Shown in pieces: positions 1 to 7,047 of a stretch of 7,056 bases of DNA (its first letter is position 1; the number at the start of each line of letters is the position of its first letter). Source of the DNA: Kiritimatiellia bacterium (GTDB lineage Bacteria; Verrucomicrobiota; Kiritimatiellia; RFP12; DVOR01); the NCBI GenBank assembly GCA_017646485.1, contig JAGCML010000294.1, forward strand, positions 1 through 7,056, given 5' to 3'. Position numbers and translations under genes: made by a program. Under the pieces are notes generated by a model. It made no database searches. It saw only the letters and a list, made by a program, of their open reading frames with translations, and had not been told where the DNA came from.

Positions 1-58
1 AAAAGGCTTATATTCAAAAAGAAAAAGGCTTATATTCAAAAAGAAAAAGGCTTATATT
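1..58. repeat. 22-bp tandem repeat, about 2.6 copies
   Basis: The unit AAAAAGGCTTATATTCAAAAAG repeats with a period of 22 bp: the GGCT cores sit at 5, 27 and 49. The copies are essentially identical until the third diverges after TATATT. The array starts at the window edge and may extend beyond it. The same AAAAAGGCT word, or its complement AGCCTTTTT, recurs through position 235. No coding sequence is visible. Confidence 0.85.
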
Positions 59-70
59 GAAATTGAATCA

Positions 71-97
71 TAGCCTTTTTGATTTTGAAAAAGGCTA
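71..97. repeat. Inverted repeat, 10-bp arms (TAGCCTTTTT / AAAAAGGCTA)
   Basis: The arms at 71-80 and 88-97 are perfectly complementary around a 7-nt loop. The arms are built from the same AAAAAGGCT word as the tandem repeat to the left, so the inverted repeat looks like two opposed copies of that module. Neither strand has a clean U-tract beyond the stem, so a terminator is not supported. Confidence 0.7.
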
Positions 98-106
98 ATA
101 TTGCCG

Positions 107-151
107 AAGAATATGGTACCATTTTCTATCACAATATGGTACCATATTCTT
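107..151. repeat. Inverted repeat, 16-bp arms around KpnI-like palindromes
   Basis: The arms at 107-122 (AAGAATATGGTACCAT) and 136-151 are perfect reverse complements separated by 13 nt. Each arm also contains the self-complementary ATGGTACCAT. The sequence can therefore form one long hairpin, or be read as two direct copies of a palindromic site such as a dimeric protein would bind. Function unknown. No gene flanks it inside the window. Confidence 0.75.
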
Positions 152-159
152 TTAGGGTT

Positions 160-290
160 TCGCCCTTATTGAAAATCAAGGCTTCTAATACGCCTTTTCA
201 AAATAAGCCTTTTTCAATCGCAAAAAAGCTACAGTTATTTTGTACCACTGATTAGAGGGGAATTTTAGAGTCCACGGATTACACGAAAAA
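160..290. other. AT-rich gene-free stretch with scattered AAGGC/GCCTT modules
   Basis: No convincing reading frame, RBS or RNA gene is seen here. The stretch continues the module theme of the left edge, with AAGGCTT near 179, GCCTTTT near 192 and AAGCCTTTTT near 205, in both orientations. It ends near 270 where a different repeat family begins. Confidence 0.5.
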
Positions 291-460
291 CATGAAAAAA
301 GGACTGCCAGGATGTATTAAAACCACAAAATACACCAAATACACGAAAAGGGCGCTACGCGCAGGACTGCCAGAGTGTATTAAAAGCAGAAGGATATGTG
401 CCCGAGCACAATGTGCTGAGAAACACGCAGAACACGCAGAAAAAAGGACTGCATGTGAGG
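268..460. repeat. Degenerate dispersed-repeat block (GGACTGCC...TATTAAAA and ACACGAAAA-type units)
   Basis: Two 22-bp copies of GGACTGCC(AG/GA)TGTATTAAAA-type sequence lie at 301-322 and 364-385, 63 bp apart. A third start, AAAAAAGGACTGC, recurs near 440-452. Between them are short imperfect units such as TACACCAAATACACGAAAAG and AACACGCAGAACACGCAG. The small open frames here run through the repeats, have no RBS and show no protein-like composition, so no gene is called. Confidence 0.6.
396..431. repeat. Isolated copy of the 29-bp repeat unit found at 4093-4209
   Basis: Positions 396-418 match the array unit at 4115-4137 with only two differences in 23 bp, and the similarity fades over the next dozen bases. 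It keeps the small palindrome AGCAC/GTGCT. One copy here and a tandem array about 3.7 kb away show that the unit belongs to a dispersed family. Confidence 0.65.
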
Positions 461-624
461 TTTCAACACTATGAACACAAGGAGATGCGTTGCTCTTTTC
501 GTAACACAAGGGCTACGCCCACGAAAAGCCAACGCATCTGCGAAGCATGTGAAGGTCTGTCAGTGTGGATTTTCCACGAGTCGCACAATCTTACTCGCTG
601 CTACCCACTCCGAACTTTGAACTC

Positions 625-650
625 CAGTGAGCAAAGCGAACGAAACTCTG
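625..650. repeat. Dispersed element CAGTGAGCNNAGCGAACGAAACT
   Basis: The sequence CAGTGAGC-AA-AGCGAACGAAACT is repeated at 4057-4079 with only the two middle bases changed. In the second copy the ends CAGT and ACTG are complementary. Both copies are intergenic and both lie near copies of the 29-bp unit. No function can be assigned. Confidence 0.6.
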
Positions 651-655
651 AACTT

Positions 656-668
656 GCGGCTATGCCGC
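656..668. other. REP-like small hairpin GCGGC-TAT-GCCGC
   Basis: A perfect 5-bp GC stem with a 3-nt loop sits in otherwise AT-rich DNA, 14 bp from the inferred IS110 target core at 683-684. Some IS110-family elements are known to insert into short palindromic intergenic repeats. Whether this hairpin belongs to such a family in this genome cannot be seen from one window. Confidence 0.4.
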
Positions 669-742
669 TCATTCATCATTCATAGTCAATAATCTTTTTA
701 ATTATTTTTTTGAAGGGGCTCTGCCCCTCACCCCGCAGCCTT

Positions 743-787
743 CCAGACACACAAAACCCCAGGCCTAGCAAACTACTAGGCTGTCTG
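743..787. repeat. Stacked inverted repeats in the IS right end
   Basis: An inner stem GCCTAG (763-768) / CTAGGC (776-781) with a 7-nt loop is flanked by CAGACA (744-749) / TGTCTG (782-787). The structure lies 25 bp downstream of the recombinase stop, inside the inferred right end. A second small hairpin, AGGGGC-TCT-GCCCCT, is at 714-728. Neither is followed by a U-tract in the sense of the gene. They may be recognition or structural features of the end, but this is not established. Confidence 0.5.
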
Positions 788-811
788 AGGCTTCCTAATT
801 TTTGGATGAAT

Positions 812-1729
812 TTATCCAGCTCGTTTCATCAACGAGTTGAGGTAACAGACGAGTTTTCGTGCGACCATTATGAGTGCGACTTTTTTTGGTTTCTTTAGAT
901 CGTTAACCATTCTGTTGTAGGCCGAGGTATAAAACGATTCTCTTCTCACAGAAACCATTGCAGCCATGAACAGCGCTTCACGAACACGTACTCTTCCACC
1001 TTTGATGCAACGATGACCCTGATAGTTTCCACTTTCGTTATTGAATGGTGCTAGGCCACATAACGCAGCAATTTGACGGCGATTGCAATGGCCGAGTTCT
1101 GGCAATGAGACAATAAGTTCGGTTGCAATTCTCTCACCAATTCCATAAACGCTAGCCAGGATTTCCTTTTTCTTTTGAAGTTCAAGATCGGCCTCAATCA
1201 ATTGGTTAATTTTTCCCTGAATCAACTCAATTGACTTCTCTGCCTTTTGAATTTTCTTTTCTAGCATTTTGGAAACACTGGGATTTGTAATTGAATCTCT
1301 AGAAGCCTTTAAACTCCTTAAATGCTTGATTTCAAGGGCTTGCAAGTTGGTAAGCTCCTTAATCTCAATGCGTGTTTTTGACAAAACATAAGGCTTAAGA
1401 TCATTTTTCATTGCATAATCTCGGAGGAAATCTGCATCTCCTTTATCCGTCTTAGCACGCCATCCGGCAGCCTTTTTCGCATGGGAAATCTTAAACCCGT
1501 CACACAGGAAAAGAGGAATCGTATTTTTGTGACACACCTCTGCAAGTTGATTGTGGTATGGGCCAGTGTATTCGGCGCATACTCGAATATTTTGCAACGG
1601 GTAGCTCTTTAAGAACTGCTGGATGGACTTCGTGTCATTTGCAATCTTGCAATGACTCATTCCATCAGCAATGTCCAAAAAATCTTTCGATACATCAATT
1701 CCGATGTAGACTTCTTTGTTGTTTTCCAT
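812..1729 (-). CDS. IS110-family recombinase/transposase (DEDD, RNA-guided type)
   Basis: This is a 305-residue protein, typical for the family. The N-terminal RuvC-like DEDD domain shows IDVSK (D12), AEYTG (E53) and KTDKGDAD (D95, D98), the expected catalytic tetrad. A lysine-rich helical, probably coiled-coil, linker covers about 120-190. The C-terminal Tnp IS116/IS110/IS902 domain begins with a GIGERIATEL helix-hairpin-helix-like stretch (196-205) and contains GLAPFNNESG, where S233 matches the serine that attacks DNA in characterised members. Members such as IS621 excise as circles and insert at targets chosen by a bridge RNA. Start: the ATG at 1727-1729 has GTGAGG 9 nt upstream. A GTG at 1742-1744 would add five residues but lies inside the RNA stem and has no RBS. 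The frame is intact from start to TAA, so the gene is probably active. Confidence 0.93.
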   Translation of the reverse strand: MENNKEVYIGIDVSKDFLDIADGMSHCKIANDTKSIQQFLKSYPLQNIRVCAEYTGPYHNQLAEVCHKNTIPLFLCDGFKISHAKKAAGWRAKTDKGDADFLRDYAMKNDLKPYVLSKTRIEIKELTNLQALEIKHLRSLKASRDSITNPSVSKMLEKKIQKAEKSIELIQGKINQLIEADLELQKKKEILASVYGIGERIATELIVSLPELGHCNRRQIAALCGLAPFNNESGNYQGHRCIKGGRVRVREALFMAAMVSVRRESFYTSAYNRMVNDLKKPKKVALIMVARKLVCYLNSLMKRAG

Positions 1730-1741
1730 TACAATGGTCCT

Positions 1742-1924
1742 CACTTATCTGCGAACTCGTGTAGCAACGGTTCAATCAATAATTCGGAGTGATAAGTAGG
1801 CGCAGAGCGAACTACGACACGTGCTCTTATACGGCACCAATTAAAATCGCTCTTACGCCGGTCCTACAAGGGTGGCCACCCTTGTAGGACATCTTTTTAA
1901 TAACTCCTTCGATATCAAAAAGAC
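1742..1924 (-). ncRNA. Candidate bridge RNA of the IS110 element
   Basis: This is a noncoding leader of about 183 nt between a TATAAT box and the recombinase start. By-eye folding of the minus strand gives, in order: a UCUUUUU/AAAAAGA stem (1917-1923 with 1892-1898); a 15-bp hairpin (1861-1890); loop A, closed by GGCG/CGCC and AGAGCGA/UCGCUCU (1847-1859 with 1799-1810), with an internal loop (1838-1846 and 1811-1820) and an inner GUGC/GCAC stem; and loop B, closed by ACUUAUC/GAUAAGU (1791-1797 with 1743-1749) plus ACUC/GAGU, with a UCGCA bulge. A 5' hairpin, then a target loop, then a donor loop is the published order in IS621, whose RNA is of similar length. The last stem ends beside the recombinase Shine-Dalgarno, so RNA folding and translation could interfere. 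No search against bridge RNA models was possible. Confidence 0.65.
1861..1890. repeat. Perfect 30-bp palindrome in the IS left end
   Basis: GTCCTACAAGGGTGG is followed immediately by its exact reverse complement. As RNA it would make a 13-bp stem with a GGCC loop. On the plus strand it is followed by ATCTTTTTAATAA, so in that direction it also looks like an intrinsic terminator. On the minus strand it is followed by CGGCG and would act as a structural hairpin of the bridge RNA. Confidence 0.85.
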
Positions 1925-1930
1925 GGCCCC

Positions 1931-1958
1931 ATTATAACGAATCGCAATAGATAAATTA
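1931..1958 (-). promoter_or_regulatory. Promoter for bridge RNA and recombinase, perfect -10 TATAAT
   Basis: TATAAT reads on the minus strand at 1936-1931, with a predicted start near G1924. As inserted, the -35 position (1953-1958) is TAATTT, which is poor. If the element circularises at the inferred TA core, the right end supplies TTGACT exactly 16 nt upstream of TATAAT. Promoter assembly at the circle junction is known for IS110-group elements. Expression from the integrated copy would then be weak. Confidence 0.6.
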
Positions 1959-2002
1959 AATCTGGTTCATCATTAAATAAGGTTCGGAGGGGTGGTGGTT
2001 AT
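1954..2002. other. IS-flanking spacer downstream of the tRNA terminator
   Basis: About 50 bp of AT-rich DNA separates the tRNA/tmRNA terminator from the IS left end. On the minus strand it ends in GATTTAATT next to the inferred core. Nothing else was recognised in it. Confidence 0.4.
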
Positions 2003-2037
2003 AAAAAGAAAAGTCGCGGGCGGGGCCTGCGACTTTT
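2003..2037 (-). terminator. Intrinsic terminator of the ssrA-tRNA unit
   Basis: The stem 2009-2020 / 2026-2037 (AAAAGTCGC plus three GC-type pairs, one wobble) has a 5-nt loop. On the minus strand it is followed by a TTTTCTTTTT tract. It begins 3 bp after the tRNA CCA end, so it most likely ends a transcript carrying tmRNA and tRNA. Confidence 0.85.
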
Positions 2038-2040
2038 GAA

Positions 2041-2116
2041 TGGTGGACCTGGGTGGACTTGAACCGCCGACCAAGGGATTATGAGTCCCCTGCTCTGACC
2101 ACTGAGCTACAGGTCC
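2041..2116 (-). tRNA. tRNA with CAT anticodon, probably tRNA-Ile2 (lysidine type) rather than tRNA-Met
   Basis: This is a 76-nt cloverleaf with encoded CCA (2041-2043), acceptor GGACCTG/CAGGTCC, D stem GCTC/GAGC and anticodon CAT at 2081-2083. The acceptor carries C4-G69 and C5-G68 and the anticodon arm GGGGA/TCCCT keeps the 27-43 G-U pair. The sequence around it (ACTCATAATC, TTGGTCG, GGTTCAAGTCCA) closely follows E. coli tRNA-Ile2, whose C34 is changed to lysidine by TilS to read AUA. An elongator tRNA-Met cannot be excluded. Oddity: the T stem GGCGG/CCACC has a C51-A63 mismatch. It lies 42 bp downstream of ssrA on the same strand and shares its terminator. Confidence 0.93.
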
Positions 2117-2140
2117 GTGCAACAAATGTGTTACGAAAGG

Positions 2141-2154
2141 TCCGCATGTGCGGA
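2141..2154. other. Small perfect inverted repeat between ssrA and tRNA
   Basis: TCCGCA-TG-TGCGGA lies in the 42-bp spacer. No U-tract follows on the minus strand, so it is not a terminator. It could be a processing hairpin that separates the two RNAs of one transcript, but nothing shows this directly. Confidence 0.4.
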
Positions 2155-2158
2155 AAAT

Positions 2159-2512
2159 TGGTGGAGGTGGCGGGAGTTGAACCCGCGTCCAAGACAGCTT
2201 CACAGCGATGTCTACGTGCGTATCCGACCTATTGTCTCGTGTAGGATCAGCCGATCGGCGGGCCTTTCATACACCTACCTTCATGATAGTACAAGCATGT
2301 GTTCCCGAGGGTCCGGTTCACAGCAGGATCTGCTAATCGACGCTTCCACACTCAGCAGACATCGGTGCTTCAGCGACGGGGCCGTTTCTTTAGGCCGCGT
2401 AGGCGAAGTTATCGTTCGCAGTTAGTTTTTGATCGATATTTTACGGGGCCAACGATCATCCCCGGCACGCAACCGAAGTTCCGACATGCCCTGTCGAGAC
2501 CTGGTCACCCCC
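2159..2512 (-). ncRNA. ssrA: tmRNA (transfer-messenger RNA), one-piece form
   Basis: The RNA rescues stalled ribosomes with SmpB, adding a degradation tag. It is 354 nt long including the encoded CCA (2159-2161). The 5' end GGGGGTGACCAGG pairs as GGGGGTG with CACCTCC before ACCA at the 3' end. The 3' T arm GCGGG-TTCAACT-CCCGC is canonical. The tag frame is at 2390-2419: GCG resume codon, then N-D-N-F-A-Y-A-A and TAA, giving ANDNFAYAA. The final AA is the usual ClpXP-type signal, while the middle is shorter and different from E. coli ANDENYALAA. There is no circular permutation. It has its own promoter and is followed by a tRNA. Confidence 0.96.
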
Positions 2513-2541
2513 TTACTCTTTTAGAGATAATGAGTGCGGAT

Positions 2542-2570
2542 AGTATACTGAAATCAACGTGAAAAGACAA
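2542..2570 (-). promoter_or_regulatory. ssrA promoter, TTGTCT-N17-TATACT
   Basis: On the minus strand the -35 TTGTCT is at 2570-2565 and the -10 TATACT at 2547-2542, separated by 17 bp. Transcription would start about 22 nt upstream of the mature tmRNA 5' end at 2512, leaving a leader for RNase P to remove. Confidence 0.75.
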
Positions 2571-2637
2571 TACAAATTAATCAAAAAGGGAAAAGTTTCT
2601 GCATTTTTGCCCTTTTAGCCATGGATTAAGGGGAAGA

Positions 2638-2675
2638 AATAAAAAAAGTTGCGTCCAAAGATGGACGCAACTTTT
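2638..2675 (-). terminator. Intrinsic terminator of argG
   Basis: The arms 2644-2656 and 2663-2675 form a perfect 13-bp stem (AAAAGTTGCGTCC) with a 6-nt loop. On the minus strand it is followed by seven T, A, TTT. It starts 39 bp after the argG stop. Confidence 0.9.
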
Positions 2676-2713
2676 GTCTCTTTTTACGACTTGTCTTGTC
2701 GTTAGCCGAGGGC

Positions 2714-3955
2714 TTAGATGCCAGCAATCTGACCAGAGAGGGCCAACATGCGAGCTTCCACGGACTGAATTTCTGCGAAGCCCTGGGAGCTGACAGGATT
2801 GACGCCATCGGAAGCTTCCATGGAGGAGTCGGCTTCGTTGTAGATGGTGTGGGGGCAGTCGGTGAGTGCATCAAAGATGATGTTGCCCTTGTAGAGGCTC
2901 AACTTCACGGTGCCGTTTGCATACTGCGTGAGAGTGTTCACGGCGTTGCGTGCAGCCAAGCAGGTGGGATCGTAGTAGCGACCGTCGTAGATTTCATCGG
3001 TGATCAACTTCGAGAGCTGCATGAAGAACAAGGTGGCGTGGCGGTCCATCGTAGCCTGGTAGACATAACGAATGGCGGTGCCCAACAATTCCATACCGGG
3101 TGCTTCATAGACGCCGCGGCTCTTCGTGCCGATGATGCGGTTTTCGAGCGCGTGCTTCATACCGATACCATTGCGGCCACCGATTTCATTGGCCATCAAC
3201 ATGGCTTCGAGCGGGGAGACGTCCTTGCCATTGATCTGAACGACGCGCCCCTGGGAGAAGCGAATGGTCACCTGTTCGAACTTGTCAGGAGCCTGCCAAG
3301 GCCAGACGCCCATGGTGGGTTCCACGATCTGCATGGAGGTTTCCATGCTTTCCAAGTCTTCAGCTTCGTGAGAGAGACCTGCCAAGTTGGCGTCGGTGGA
3401 GTATTTCTTCTTACCGCCAGCGAATGCGATGATGCCGAACTGTGCGAGGTAATCCACCATCTGGGTGCGACCAGGGAACTTCTGCAAGAGGCCTGCGTCA
3501 CGCCAAGGTGCGTAAACCTTCATTTCAGGAGCGAACACATTGGTGTAGCGTTCGATGCGCATCTGGTCATTACCACGACCGGTTGCACCGTGCACCAACA
3601 CCTGCACGCCACGCTTCTTCATTTCAGGGATGAGGCCCTTAATGGTCACAGCGCGGCCAACACCGGTGGAGTTCCAGTAGCCGCCGTCGTACATTGCCTG
3701 GCACTTGATGGCTTCCAAGCAAGCGTCAGCCATTTCGTTGCGCAAGTCCACGATGATGGTTTCGATGCCAGTCGGGGCCATACGCTTAGCGACGTCATTG
3801 ATGTCTGCTTCGTCGGGCTGGCCAATACCACCCGTAAAACCAATCACCTTGACGCCCGCTTCCATCATCACCTTTGCGATTGTGCGAGAGTCCAAGCCGC
3901 CAGAAACGCAAGTTCCTGCAACCAAACCTTTGAGATCTTCTAAAACCATTGCCAT
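2714..3955 (-). CDS. argG: Argininosuccinate synthase
   Basis: This 413-residue cytosolic enzyme joins citrulline and aspartate with ATP cleavage to AMP and PPi, the penultimate step of arginine synthesis. The PP-loop motif SGGLDS is at 18-23. TGGIGQPDEADI (41-52), GATGRGNDQMR (123-133), STDANLAGLSHEAEDLE (186-202), IGGRNGIGM (258-266) and SRGVYEAPGMELL (279-291) follow the order of family motifs. The GQPDE, THEA/SHEAKDLE-like and YEAPG segments resemble the E. coli long branch more than the short one. The usual SGGLDTS reads SGGLDSR here, a mild deviation at the pyrophosphate loop. The ATG at 3953-3955 is chosen because AAGGAG lies 8 nt upstream; a second ATG is two codons in. It appears monocistronic, with its own promoter and terminator. 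No other arg gene is adjacent. Confidence 0.96.
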   Translation of the reverse strand: MAMVLEDLKGLVAGTCVSGGLDSRTIAKVMMEAGVKVIGFTGGIGQPDEADINDVAKRMAPTGIETIIVDLRNEMADACLEAIKCQAMYDGGYWNSTGVGRAVTIKGLIPEMKKRGVQVLVHGATGRGNDQMRIERYTNVFAPEMKVYAPWRDAGLLQKFPGRTQMVDYLAQFGIIAFAGGKKKYSTDANLAGLSHEAEDLESMETSMQIVEPTMGVWPWQAPDKFEQVTIRFSQGRVVQINGKDVSPLEAMLMANEIGGRNGIGMKHALENRIIGTKSRGVYEAPGMELLGTAIRYVYQATMDRHATLFFMQLSKLITDEIYDGRYYDPTCLAARNAVNTLTQYANGTVKLSLYKGNIIFDALTDCPHTIYNEADSSMEASDGVNPVSSQGFAEIQSVEARMLALSGQIAGI

Positions 3956-3963
3956 AAGGGTAG

Positions 3964-3969
3964 CTCCTT
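3964..3969 (-). promoter_or_regulatory. argG ribosome binding site AAGGAG
   Basis: AAGGAG on the minus strand lies 8 nt before the ATG at 3953-3955. This supports that start over the in-frame ATG two codons later. Confidence 0.85.
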
Positions 3970-3990
3970 TTCGTTAAAAAAACGTTCGCA

Positions 3991-3999
3991 AGTATAGCA
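3991..3999 (-). promoter_or_regulatory. argG extended -10 promoter (TGCTATACT)
   Basis: On the minus strand TG-C-TATACT forms an extended -10 box about 35 bp before the start codon. The -35 region is T-rich (TTTATT at 16-bp spacing) and weak, as expected for an extended -10 promoter. No clear ArgR-type palindrome was seen nearby. Confidence 0.65.
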
Positions 4000-4056
4000 C
4001 AATTTGAGAAAAAATAAACCCCTTAAAATTAAAGTTTTATCGTCGAATGGGCACTA

Positions 4057-4080
4057 CAGTGAGCGTAGCGAACGAAACTG
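4057..4080. repeat. Second copy of the CAGTGAGCNNAGCGAACGAAACT element
   Basis: This nearly matches 625-647, with complementary ends CAGT and ACTG. It lies 13 bp from the tandem array, an association that is loosely repeated at the left side of the window. Confidence 0.6.
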
Positions 4081-4092
4081 TGCCATATGCAC

Positions 4093-4209
4093 CGAGCAAA
4101 ACGTGCTGGGAAACATGCGCCCGAGCACAACGTGCTGGGAAATATGCGCCCGAGCACAACGTGCTGGGAAATATGCGCCCGAGCACAACGTGCTGGGAAA
4201 ACATGCGCC
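4093..4209. repeat. 29-bp tandem repeat array, four units plus a degenerate fifth
   Basis: Units start at 4093, 4122, 4151 and 4180. Units 2 and 3 are identical, unit 1 has two changes and unit 4 has an added A. Similarity decays after 4210 to about 4240. Each unit holds the palindrome AGCAC-AAC-GTGCT. There are no spacers, so this is not CRISPR. Because 29 is not a multiple of three, all frames stay open through it and give misleading repeat peptides. It fills the gap between the GH2 terminator and the argG promoter. No coding gene is supported in 3956-4335. Confidence 0.92.
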
Positions 4210-4281
4210 CGAGTGCGCCGAGGACTGGAAAACGTGGGTGACACATCTGGTCTTATTCGGGTGTGTTATCGCCCTTCGTGC

Positions 4282-4315
4282 AAAAAAAATCACGACGCCC
4301 ATGCGGACGTCGTGA
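4282..4315 (-). terminator. Intrinsic terminator of the GH2 gene
   Basis: An 11-bp stem (4290-4300 with 4305-4315, one wobble) has a GCAT-type 4-nt loop. On the minus strand eight T follow. It lies 20 bp after the GH2 stop codon, separating this gene from argG. Confidence 0.9.
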
Positions 4316-4335
4316 CAAGGAGGGAGGTAGATTGT

Positions 4336-7044
<2,709 letters not shown>

Positions 7045-7047
7045 CTA
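7045..7047 (-). other. In-frame TAG upstream of the GH2 GVNRHE motif
   Basis: The frame continues to the window edge as [22 protein letters not shown]. Family members read roughly [14 protein letters not shown] here, so coding similarity continues through the TAG. One base change from TTG (Leu) would explain it, and the following Arg where Gly is usual is a second likely change. It could be a nonsense mutation, a sequencing error near a contig end or, less likely, readthrough. Confidence 0.75.

Larger units (their letters stand above)
685..1951 (-). mobile_element. IS110-family insertion sequence, inferred ends, about 1267 bp
   Basis: The element comprises the recombinase gene, a noncoding left end of about 220 bp (1730-1951, upstream of the gene) and a noncoding right end of about 127 bp (685-811). 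IS110 elements lack terminal inverted repeats, so the ends were inferred. A TA dinucleotide at 1952-1953 and another at 683-684 are each flanked by short matches to the internal loops of the candidate bridge RNA. The resulting length is normal for the family. Joining the two ends would give TTGACT-N16-TATAAT. A long noncoding region upstream, rather than downstream, of the gene points to the IS110 group and not IS1111. The presence of the element is firm; exact ends have about 0.5 confidence. Confidence 0.75.

Noticed and set aside
279..685. Small open frames of 60 to 95 codons on both strands
   Set aside because: They run through degenerate repeats, have no Shine-Dalgarno and overlap each other on opposite strands.
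714..728. AGGGGC-TCT-GCCCCT hairpin as terminator of the recombinase gene
   Set aside because: On the minus strand the stem is followed by TTC and an A-run, not a U-tract. On the plus strand the T-run precedes the stem.
1949..1950. CT as the IS core dinucleotide, as in IS621
   Set aside because: CT at 1949-1950 and the CT of ATTATTGACT at the right end would leave the left flank AATTTAT without a match in loop A. The junction spacing would put TTGACT only 12 nt from TATAAT. TA explains both better, although CT is not excluded.
2053..2562. Short plus-strand frames over the tRNA and tmRNA
   Set aside because: They lie on the complement of two structural RNA genes with full supporting features.
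2582..2617. AAAAGGG...CCCTTTT inverted repeat between argG terminator and ssrA promoter
   Set aside because: The arms are short with a long loop, and a much better terminator lies 30 bp upstream in the transcription direction.
2696..3943. 415-codon open frame on the plus strand opposite argG
   Set aside because: It is an antisense shadow of argG codon bias. It has no RBS and no recognisable protein motif, while the minus frame contains the full set of argininosuccinate synthase motifs.
4093..4240. Possible CRISPR array
   Set aside because: The units abut directly with no unique spacers and drift in length and sequence at the ends. No cas gene is present.
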